Assembly: GCA_025964935.1 (NCBI GenBank)
Contig: JAOPXW010000193.1
Coordinates: 1 to 11,679 of the forward strand
Reading direction: 5' to 3'
DNA length: 11,679 nt
DNA from: Friedmanniella sp.
Lineage (GTDB): Bacteria; Actinomycetota; Actinomycetes; Propionibacteriales; Propionibacteriaceae
Below, in pieces: positions 6,767 through 11,679 of this stretch. Below the pieces are notes generated by a model, which did not search any database, was not told the DNA's origin, and saw nothing but the letters and a program-made list of their open reading frames with translations. The translations under genes and the position numbers were made by a program. Positions within the stretch are counted from its first letter, which is position 1, and each line of letters begins with the position of its first letter.

Positions 6767-7561
6767 TCACCGCCGTCGCAGCCGCTGGAAGATCCCGGTG
6801 ACCCCGCCGGCGTCCTTGAGGTCCTGCAGACCGGCCCCGACCAGGCCCCGGGCTGCGAGCGCGCGCGTCACGTCGCGCAGCTGGCGGGCCCGGTGCAGCT
6901 GCCCGGCCAGGTCGGTGCCGGTGGCCCGGTGCCGCAGGTCGAGGTCGACCTCCAGCACCCGGAGCCCCGCCCGCAGCACGTCGACGGTCATGCCGACCTC
7001 GACCCCCCAGCCGGCGGCCAGCGGGCTGGCCAGCTCGAAGGCCCGGCGGGTCAGGCAGCGCTGCCCCGACAGCGGGGCCCGCGGCGTCCAGCCGGTGAGC
7101 TCGGTGATACCCCGTGAGGCGGTCCCCATCACGAGCCCGAAGCCGCCGGGGCTGGACCCGTCGGCGGTCTGCTGGGCCGGGAGGACGCCGATCGTCAGGT
7201 CGGCCCGGCCCTCGACCACCGGAGCGATCAGCGGGGCGCAGTTGGCCGCGGAGTCGGCGAGGTCGGCGTCGATCAGGAGCAGGGCGCCGGACTCGGGCCG
7301 GCCGTCGCGCAGCTCGAGGACCCCCAGGGCGTTGACGGCGGACTCGATGGCTGCCGCCTTGCCCCGGTTCCGGGCGTGGCTGACCACGATCGCCCCGGCC
7401 GCGCCGGCGTGCTGGGCGGTCGCATCGCTGCTGCCGTCGTCGCAGACGATGACGATGCCCACCCCGGGCAGCGCCTGAGCGGCCCGGACGGTGGCGGCGA
7501 TCCGCTGCTGCTCATCCTTGCCCGGGATGATGCACGCGACGCGTGCCAGGGAGGGGCTCAC
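6767..7561 (-). CDS. Family 2 (GT-A fold) glycosyltransferase
   Basis: This is a 264-residue cytoplasmic nucleotide-sugar transferase. The Rossmann-like N-terminus reads VACIIPGKDEQQRI (residues 8-21), with the nucleotide-binding VCDDGSSDAT at 39-48 and HARNRGKAAAIESAV at 62-76. The metal-binding DAD is at 98-100. Acceptor-side motifs LSGQRCLTRRAF (164-175) and GWGVEVGMTVDVLRAG (184-199) and a later RHRATGTDL (210-218) match GT2 enzymes with polyprenyl-phosphate or GpgS-like acceptors. There are no clear membrane segments. Because it is followed after 7 bases by an MptB-like enzyme, it could make that enzyme's polyprenol-phosphate sugar donor or prime the same glycan; this is inference. The GTG at 7561 shares the bases GTGA with the stop of the upstream enolase-like gene and also has its own TAACCT -10 hexamer 7 bases upstream. 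Confidence 0.85.
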   Translation of the reverse strand: MSPSLARVACIIPGKDEQQRIAATVRAAQALPGVGIVIVCDDGSSDATAQHAGAAGAIVVSHARNRGKAAAIESAVNALGVLELRDGRPESGALLLIDADLADSAANCAPLIAPVVEGRADLTIGVLPAQQTADGSSPGGFGLVMGTASRGITELTGWTPRAPLSGQRCLTRRAFELASPLAAGWGVEVGMTVDVLRAGLRVLEVDLDLRHRATGTDLAGQLHRARQLRDVTRALAARGLVGAGLQDLKDAGGVTGIFQRLRRR

Positions 7562-8751
7562 CCGGCCAAGGTTATCGCCTCCGCGTTCCGGCTCATCCGG
7601 CCGAAGGACGGCCCTCGCTCGCCGCCGTTCTCGGAAACGGTGACCTCCACCTCGGCGACGGTGAGGGCGGCCAGGGCCTCCGGGTCGACCTCGGCCCCCA
7701 GCCCCGGCCCGGTCGGCACCCCGAGCTGGCCGTCCACCAGGTGCAGGGCAGGGGTCAGGTCGCGGGCGAAGTAATGCGAGCTTCCCGAGATGTCGGCCGG
7801 CAGCTCGAACCCGGGCAGCGAGGCCAGCGCCAGGTTGGCCAGCCGACTGATCCCGGTCTCCAGCATCCCGCCGCACCAGACCGGCACCGAGCGCCGCCGA
7901 GCCAGGTCGTGGATGTCCCGGGCGGCCAGGTAGCCGCCCACCCGGGCCGGCTTGATGTTGATGATCGAGCAGGCCGCGAGCTGCAGGGCCGCCTCGGCCT
8001 GGCCCGGGCTGCTGATCGACTCGTCCAGGCAGAGCGGGGTCCACAGGTGCTCGGCCAGCCGGGCGTGGGCGACCAGGTCGTCGTGCGGGAACGGCTGCTC
8101 CACCATGGACAGCCCGAAGTCGTCCATGGCCAGCAGGATCTCGCGGTGCTCCCGGCTGTCGCCCCGGTAGGCCTGGTTGGCGTCGACCGCGAGGGAGAAC
8201 CCGTAGCCGAACCGCTCCCGTACGGCCCGCAGCGGCTCCAGGTCCCAGCCGGGCTCGATCGTGAGCGTGATCCGCTCGTAGCCCTGGGCCAGGTGGTCCT
8301 CGACCATGGCCAGCAGCGTGGGAATGTCGTCGGGGATGCCGAGGGAGACGCCGACGGCCACCTTCTCGCGCGCTCCGCCGAGGATGCGGGCGAGCGGCTC
8401 GCCCTGCTCGCGGGCGGCGGCGTCCAGCACCGCCAGCTCCAGGGCCGACCGGGCGGCCTGGTTGCCGGGCACGTCGGCCAGCACCTCGTGGGCCCGGGCC
8501 GCGGTCCGGACCCGGTGCTCGGCCAGCAGCGGGAGCAGCACATGGCTCAACAGCAGCACCGCCCCGCTGACGAACTCCGCCCCGCGCAGGGGGGTGTGGT
8601 CGACCGAGCACTCGGCCCAGCCCTCCCCCATCGGCGAGTGGAGGTGCAGGACGAGCGCGGTCTTGACCCGCTCGGTGCCGCGAGAGGTGCGGAACGGGGT
8701 GATCAGCGGGAGCTCGACCGTCCGGACCTGCAGGCGCCAGGACTCAGACAC
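7558..8751 (-). CDS. Enolase-superfamily protein (NSAR/OSBS-like) lacking the KxK catalytic lysines
   Basis: This 397-residue protein belongs to the muconate lactonizing enzyme subgroup and closely resembles o-succinylbenzoate synthase / N-acylamino acid racemase proteins. The N-terminal capping domain holds PLITPFRTSRGT (15-26). The barrel carries metal ligands D190 (VDANQAY), E218 (VEQP) and D243 (LDESI), the second-face lysine K267 in INIKPARVGG, and GGMLETGI (294-301). The KxK motif on the second barrel strand, expected before IEPGWD, instead reads T162-L163-T164 (both ACG codons, plus-strand 8266-8268 and 8260-8262). Family knowledge says the second lysine there is an essential acid/base, so normal OSBS or two-base racemase activity should be lost. 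The GTG at 8751 is chosen because a GGAGG lies 6 bases upstream and the family fold starts here; an in-frame ATG at 8862 would add 37 Arg-rich residues. It heads an operon with two glycosyltransferase genes. Fold secure, function open. Confidence 0.85.
   Translation of the reverse strand: MSESWRLQVRTVELPLITPFRTSRGTERVKTALVLHLHSPMGEGWAECSVDHTPLRGAEFVSGAVLLLSHVLLPLLAEHRVRTAARAHEVLADVPGNQAARSALELAVLDAAAREQGEPLARILGGAREKVAVGVSLGIPDDIPTLLAMVEDHLAQGYERITLTIEPGWDLEPLRAVRERFGYGFSLAVDANQAYRGDSREHREILLAMDDFGLSMVEQPFPHDDLVAHARLAEHLWTPLCLDESISSPGQAEAALQLAACSIINIKPARVGGYLAARDIHDLARRRSVPVWCGGMLETGISRLANLALASLPGFELPADISGSSHYFARDLTPALHLVDGQLGVPTGPGLGAEVDPEALAALTVAEVEVTVSENGGERGPSFGRMSRNAEAITLAG
7569..7574 (-). 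promoter_or_regulatory. Internal -10 element for the glycosyltransferase gene
   Basis: TAACCT on the minus strand ends 7 bases before the GTG at 7561. It lies in the last codons of the upstream enolase-like gene. It could give a second, leaderless transcript of the two downstream glycosyltransferase genes. Being inside coding sequence, it is more likely a chance match than the intergenic examples. Confidence 0.45.
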
Positions 8752-8757
8752 CCGGAA

Positions 8758-8762
8758 CCTCC
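8758..8762 (-). promoter_or_regulatory. Shine-Dalgarno site that fixes the enolase-like start
   Basis: GGAGG on the minus strand lies 6 bases before the GTG at 8751. It is the only gene start in the window with a strong, well-spaced ribosome site. This means its transcript has a leader, unlike the neighbours. A competing AGGAGG at 8865-8870 lies only 2 bases from the in-frame ATG at 8862, which is too close for good use. The rest of the 256-base gap (8752-9007) shows no other gene; it should hold the promoter of this operon, which I could not locate. Confidence 0.6.
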
Positions 8763-8994
8763 GAGCGCCCCGAGTGGTGAACAGGGACAGGGCCGCCGTC
8801 GCCGACCGGGACGGCCGCCGTACGGGCGGGCAGGTCGGCTGGACCCACCGGGTGAACCACATCTCCTCCTGGCTGTCAGTGCGTCGACTCCGGGAAGGAG
8901 CCAGCTCACGCTGAACCGCCCGGACATGCCCCCGCACACAACCGACCGACCCGGTGCGCAGTCGCGACGCGCGCCGACGGTGGTGAGATACGGA

Positions 8995-9000
8995 TAGTGT
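8995..9000 (+). promoter_or_regulatory. -10 element for leaderless arginine deiminase transcript
   Basis: TAGTGT ends 7 bases before the ATG at 9008, so the message should begin at or next to the start codon. There is no Shine-Dalgarno sequence before this ATG. Confidence 0.6.
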
Positions 9001-9007
9001 CGCAGCC

Positions 9008-10219
9008 ATGTCGCCGTCTGGGGCCCCGTTGGGCGTACGTTCTGAAGTCGGCCGTCTGCGTACGGTCATGCTGCACCGGCCGGGCAACGAGCTGAAGCGG
9101 CTGACCCCGCGCAACAACGACGCACTGCTCTTCGACGGCCTGCCCTGGGTCGCCCGGGCCCAGGACGAGCACGACGCGTTCGCCGACGCCCTCCGCAGCC
9201 GCGACGTGGAGGTGCTCTACCTCAGCGTGCTGTTGACCGAGACCCTGCGCGACGCGGAGGCCCGCGCCACCGCCATCGAGCTCACCCTCACCGACATCCG
9301 GCTGGGAGACACGCTGCGGGCGTTCCTGCACACCTACCTGAGCGAGCTCGGCCCGGAGGACCTGGGCGAGGTGCTGATGGCCGGACTGCGCAACGACGAG
9401 GTGCACAACACCGGCAGCCTGGTCGCGGCCATGCACGCCCCCGACGACTTCCTGATCGACCCGCTGCCCAACCTGCTGTTCACCCGGGACTCCAGTGTCT
9501 GGATCTCCGACCGGGTGACCGTCACCTCGCTCGCCATGCCCGCCCGGCGCCGGGAGACCCAGCTGACCGAGCTGATCTACCGGTTCCACCCCCGGTTCGC
9601 CGCCACCGAGCGGATCCACGGCTGGGAGAAGGAGTATCTCGAGGGCGGCGACGTGCTGGCTCTCGCCGACGGGGTGCTGGCCGTCGGTGTGGGCGAGCGG
9701 ACCCGTCCGGCCGGGGCCGAGCGGCTGGCCCGCACGGTGTTCGAGGAGGGGCTGGCCCACACCCTGCTCGTCGTCCCGATCGACCAGGACCGGGCGACCA
9801 TGCACCTGGACACCATCTGCACGATGGTCGACGTCGACGCGGTGGTGATGTATCCCAACGTGGCGCACCGGCTGGCCGCGGTCACGGTCCGTCCCGGCGA
9901 GGGGCACGACCTGGTCATCGAGCCGCCCGCACCGTTCCTGGAGGCCGCGGCGCGGGCGATGGGCATCGGCGAGCTCCGGCTGATCGACACCGGTCTGGAC
10001 CCGGTCACCGCCGAGCGCGAGCAGTGGGACGACGGCAACAACACCCTGGCCATCGAGCCGCGGGTGGCCATCGCGTACGAGCGCAACATCGAGACCAACG
10101 AGCGGCTCAGCGAGTCCGGCATCGAGGTCATCGCCATCTCGGGGTCCGAGCTGGGCTCGGGCCGGGGCGGCCCGCGGTGCATGTCCTGCCCCATCAGCCG
10201 GGACCCGATCTCGGCCTGA
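9008..10219 (+). CDS. arcA: Arginine deiminase
   Basis: This cytoplasmic enzyme hydrolyses L-arginine to citrulline and ammonia, the first step of the arginine deiminase pathway. The 403-residue length is normal. The N-terminus has the family's [14 protein letters not shown] (13-26). Catalytic and substrate residues are present: FTRD with D161, EGGD at 212-215, HLDT at 266-269, and the nucleophile C391 in GGPRCMSCP near the C-terminus. WDDGNN (340-345) is also conserved. The gene stands alone: no ornithine carbamoyltransferase, carbamate kinase or arginine/ornithine antiporter gene is adjacent, since the upstream neighbour is divergent and the downstream one convergent. Its partners, if any, lie elsewhere. 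The ATG at 9008 is supported by the -10 hexamer 7 bases upstream, so the transcript is probably leaderless. Confidence 0.97.
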   Translation: MSPSGAPLGVRSEVGRLRTVMLHRPGNELKRLTPRNNDALLFDGLPWVARAQDEHDAFADALRSRDVEVLYLSVLLTETLRDAEARATAIELTLTDIRLGDTLRAFLHTYLSELGPEDLGEVLMAGLRNDEVHNTGSLVAAMHAPDDFLIDPLPNLLFTRDSSVWISDRVTVTSLAMPARRRETQLTELIYRFHPRFAATERIHGWEKEYLEGGDVLALADGVLAVGVGERTRPAGAERLARTVFEEGLAHTLLVVPIDQDRATMHLDTICTMVDVDAVVMYPNVAHRLAAVTVRPGEGHDLVIEPPAPFLEAAARAMGIGELRLIDTGLDPVTAEREQWDDGNNTLAIEPRVAIAYERNIETNERLSESGIEVIAISGSELGSGRGGPRCMSCPISRDPISA

Positions 10220-10250
10220 GCCGGTCGCGGGGGTCGGGCGGGCGGAGGTG

Positions 10251-10274
10251 CGCCGCCGGGATCAGCTGGCGGCG
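10251..10274. terminator. Weak GC hairpin between convergent arcA and GDPD genes
   Basis: CGCCGCC (10251-10257) can pair with GGCGGCG (10268-10274) around a 10-base loop, giving a 7-base-pair stem. It lies in the 42-base gap and runs into the last codons of the phosphodiesterase gene. There is no T-tract, and such GC inverted repeats arise easily at this base composition. Confidence 0.3.
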
Positions 10275-11173
10275 GCGACGTCCTCCGTCGGCTCGGCCCG
10301 CTCCGCCGCCGTGGGCAGGACAGAGACCGGGGTCAGCTCGGCCCGCTCCGCCGTGGGCAGGGTCCTGACCGGGGTCAGCGCGGGCGGCGAGGTCGGCGGC
10401 GTCTCCTGCAGGATCTCGACGGCCCGGTCGGGGTAGTCGGTGGTGAAGCCGGTGACCCCCAGATCGCGGCACTGCCGGATGTCCTCGTCGCTGTTGACCG
10501 TCCAGACGTGCACCTGGTGGCCCTGGGCCCGGGCCCGGGCCACGTAACCGGGGTCGCTCTTGATCAGTCGCAGGTCGGGGCCCGCCACCTCGACCCCGCC
10601 GGGCAGGTCCCCGTCGGACCAGCGCCCGAACTCCGTCTGGATCAGCAGCGTGCGCTCCAGCCCGGGCAGCAGCTCCCCGAGGCGGGCCACGGCCTCCGGC
10701 GAGAAGGAGATCACCCGGACCGGTGACCCTGGCACATCCCAGCCGAACGCGTGCAGCTGCTCCGCGACCCGCTCCTCGATCCGCAGACCGCAGGGGTTGG
10801 GGTGCTTCGTCTCGATCACCACGCTGACCGGGACCCCGGCGGCCCGGGCGTCGCGGACCATCTCCAGCAGCTCCTGCAGCGTGACCAGCTCCCGCTGGTC
10901 CGAGGTCGGCCGCCGGACCCGCCGGGAGCCGAAGTCGATCCGCTTCAGCTGGGCCACCGTGAAGTCGTGCGCCAGCCCGGTACGGGTGGAGGTGCGGTCG
11001 ATCGTCAGGTCGTGCAGGCAGATGAGCTGGTCGTCGGCGCTGAAGTGCACGTCGCACTCGACCGCGATCTCGAGTCCCGTCTCGGCGGAGAGGTCGATGG
11101 CGGCCTGATAGGCCGCCCTGGTCATCTCGGGCTGCCGGGAGGAGAACCCCCGGTGCGCGATGATTGTCGCCAC
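10262..11173 (-). CDS. Glycerophosphodiester phosphodiesterase
   Basis: This enzyme hydrolyses deacylated phospholipids (glycerophosphodiesters) to glycerol-3-phosphate and an alcohol. The 303-residue chain starts almost at once with the GDPD barrel: HRG at 7-9 (H7 catalytic, in IIAHRGFSS), the metal-binding E39/D41 in VECDVHFS, the second catalytic histidine H54 in LHDLTIDRTS, IETKHPNP (120-127), VHVWTVNS (221-228) and GFTTDYPD (242-249). There is no signal peptide, so it should act in the cytoplasm on imported or internally made substrate. Residues 259-303 form a Pro/Thr/Ala/Glu tail outside the barrel, containing two copies of a 14-15 residue unit. The start is GTG at 11173; no upstream in-frame start and no ribosome site are visible. 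M. tuberculosis has glpQ1 near its serS-pheA region, which fits this placement. Confidence 0.92.
   Translation of the reverse strand: MATIIAHRGFSSRQPEMTRAAYQAAIDLSAETGLEIAVECDVHFSADDQLICLHDLTIDRTSTRTGLAHDFTVAQLKRIDFGSRRVRRPTSDQRELVTLQELLEMVRDARAAGVPVSVVIETKHPNPCGLRIEERVAEQLHAFGWDVPGSPVRVISFSPEAVARLGELLPGLERTLLIQTEFGRWSDGDLPGGVEVAGPDLRLIKSDPGYVARARAQGHQVHVWTVNSDEDIRQCRDLGVTGFTTDYPDRAVEILQETPPTSPPALTPVRTLPTAERAELTPVSVLPTAAERAEPTEDVAAAS
10291..10377. repeat. In-frame tandem duplication in the GDPD C-terminal tail
   Basis: A 45-base unit (10291-10335) is followed directly by a 42-base unit (10336-10377). They are nearly identical in their first 27 and last 11 bases and differ by one inserted codon plus a few changes. 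In the protein they read LTPVSVLPTAAERAE and LTPVRTLPTAERAE, keeping the frame. Confidence 0.85.
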
Positions 11174-11179
11174 ATGACC

Positions 11180-11200
11180 AGCGTTGCACGCGCATCGCGT
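11180..11200 (-). promoter_or_regulatory. Weak -10 and adjacent inverted repeat before the GDPD gene
   Basis: AACGCT (11185-11180, minus strand) ends 6 bases before the GTG start; it keeps only the A2 and T6 of a -10. Just upstream, ACGCG-CAT-CGCGT (11188-11200) is a perfect 5-base inverted repeat with a 3-base gap, placed where an operator could act. Both are tentative. Confidence 0.3.
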
Positions 11201-11247
11201 CTGCGTGGGGCGAATCGCATGTCGCCCGGGTGAAGAAGCGATGAACC

Positions 11248-11264
11248 CCTGACAGCCTCTCAGG
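11248..11264 (-). terminator. Weak hairpin after the rhodanese gene
   Basis: CCTGA and TCAGG form a 5-base-pair stem around a 7-base loop about 20 bases beyond the rhodanese stop. The following minus-strand bases are mildly T-rich, with no true U-tract. The rest of the 111-base gap (11174-11284) shows no gene. Confidence 0.25.
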
Positions 11265-11284
11265 CCCGCCTCAGCCGGAGCCGG

Positions 11285-11596
11285 TCAGGCCTCGATCGGA
11301 CCGCCGGTCTCGGCCCAGCCGTGGGTGCCGCCGTCGAGGTTGACGGCCTCCCGGCCGCGGCTGTTGAGGAACTGGGTCACCTGGGCCGACCGCCCGCCCA
11401 CCGCACACACGCACACCACCTGCTCGGGGATCTCCTCCAACCGACCCACGACCTGGTCCATCGGGAGGTGGACCGCGCCGGGGATCCGGCCACCGGCCCA
11501 TTCCTCGTCGGTCCGCACGTCCAGCAGGGTCCACCCCTGGGCCACCAGGTCGGGGACGTCGGCAGGCAGCACGGTCGGGACCTCACGCGAGAACAT
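11285..11596 (-). CDS. Single-domain rhodanese (sulfurtransferase-like protein)
   Basis: This small cytoplasmic protein of 103 residues has one rhodanese domain, the GlpE/PspE size class, and would carry a persulfide on its active cysteine to pass sulfur to an acceptor. The domain shows LLDVRTDEEWAGGRIPGAVH (24-43), the active-site loop C64-A-V-G-G-R69-S70 (CxxGxR form), and the C-terminal NLDGGTHGWAETGGPIE (86-102). A second cysteine, C62, lies two residues before the catalytic one. The start is the ATG at 11596: a TATCCT -10 hexamer ends 6 bases upstream, and an upstream in-frame GTG at 11671 would only add a Gly/Pro-rich, non-family stretch. Physiological partner unknown. Confidence 0.92.
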   Translation of the reverse strand: MFSREVPTVLPADVPDLVAQGWTLLDVRTDEEWAGGRIPGAVHLPMDQVVGRLEEIPEQVVCVCAVGGRSAQVTQFLNSRGREAVNLDGGTHGWAETGGPIEA

Positions 11597-11602
11597 GGCT
11601 CC

Positions 11603-11608
11603 AGGATA
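11603..11608 (-). promoter_or_regulatory. -10 element for leaderless rhodanese transcript
   Basis: TATCCT on the minus strand ends 6 bases before the ATG at 11596. The 6-base spacer GGAGCC looks like a ribosome site but is too close to the ATG to work as one, so leaderless initiation is the better reading. Confidence 0.6.
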
Positions 11609-11621
11609 ACGACCCCGGCCA

Positions 11622-11679
11622 GGCCGCCCGCTGCCGCCGGGGGGCTCCGCGGCCGGGCCGCCCGGTGCCACCGGGGGGC
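11622..11679. repeat. GC-rich direct repeat upstream of the rhodanese gene
   Basis: A 24-base unit at 11622-11645 recurs at 11656-11679 with two mismatches (start-to-start distance 34). The second copy touches the window edge, so the array may continue beyond it. No gene is recognised in 11597-11679. Confidence 0.6.

Noticed and set aside
3217..6801. A 1194-codon open frame on the plus strand
   Set aside because: It crosses several confident genes on both strands, and its product is Arg/Gly/Pro-rich with no family motif. Long stop-free shadow frames are expected at this GC content.
7562..8611. An in-frame upstream extension of the GT2 gene to give 614 residues
   Set aside because: The extra 350 residues are low-complexity Arg/Gly/Pro and overlap the enolase-like gene in another frame. 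The GT2 fold starts right after the GTG at 7561.
8752..9117. Extension of the enolase-like protein upstream to 519 residues
   Set aside because: The extension would overlap the promoter and 5' end of arcA and has no family similarity. GGAGG before the GTG at 8751 supports the shorter form.
11597..11671. Rhodanese start 25 codons upstream at 11671
   Set aside because: The added residues are a Gly/Pro/Arg run coming from the repeat region, and the -10 element would fall inside the gene.
1..11679. tRNA, rRNA, CRISPR, insertion sequence or prophage
   Set aside because: I looked for cloverleaf stems with conserved T-loop bases, regular spacer repeats, terminal inverted repeats and transposase or integrase motifs, and saw none. 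The direct repeats present are too short and too few to be CRISPR.

Overview
The window is very GC-rich with a strong preference for G or C at third codon positions. It carries ordinary chromosomal genes and looks like a high-GC actinomycete. Three things point there: a serS/pheA neighbourhood of the kind found in mycobacteria and streptomycetes, an MptA/MptB-type polyprenol-phosphomannose mannosyltransferase, and widespread leaderless GTG/ATG starts. A relative of Propionibacteriales is my guess, but the genus cannot be fixed by reading alone. I see no insertion sequence, prophage, CRISPR array, tRNA or rRNA. Genes are packed tightly and the longest gene-free stretch is about 256 bases (8752-9007).

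Layout. 1-431 (-): N-terminal third of seryl-tRNA synthetase. 534-2174 (+): a fused PAP2 phosphatase/diacylglycerol kinase. 2224-3153 (-): prephenate dehydratase with an ACT domain. 3262-3999 (-): a membrane-anchored extracytoplasmic protein of unknown function. 4142-5182 (+): an adenosine deaminase family protein whose 3' end overlaps the gene that converges on it. 5137-8751 (-): a compact three-gene unit, read in the order enolase-superfamily (NSAR/OSBS-like) protein, family 2 glycosyltransferase, MptB-like membrane mannosyltransferase. 9008-10219 (+): arginine deiminase. 10262-11173 (-): glycerophosphodiester phosphodiesterase. 11285-11596 (-): single-domain rhodanese.

How the genes work together. 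Most are independent housekeeping units: translation, phenylalanine synthesis, purine salvage, arginine catabolism and sulfur transfer. Two themes recur. One is membrane lipid and envelope chemistry: the PAP2/DAGK fusion, the glycerophosphodiesterase, and the glycosyltransferase/mannosyltransferase pair that probably builds a lipoglycan. The other is gene expression: seven genes have a strict TANNNT hexamer ending exactly 6 or 7 bases before the start codon, and two more have degenerate versions at 6 bases. That is the signature of leaderless transcription.

The observation most worth following is in the enolase-superfamily protein. It keeps the three metal ligands and the second catalytic lysine, but the KxK motif holding the other catalytic lysine reads Thr-Leu-Thr. 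It cannot use the normal two-lysine chemistry of OSBS or N-acylamino acid racemase, and it sits at the head of a glycosyltransferase operon rather than a menaquinone operon.
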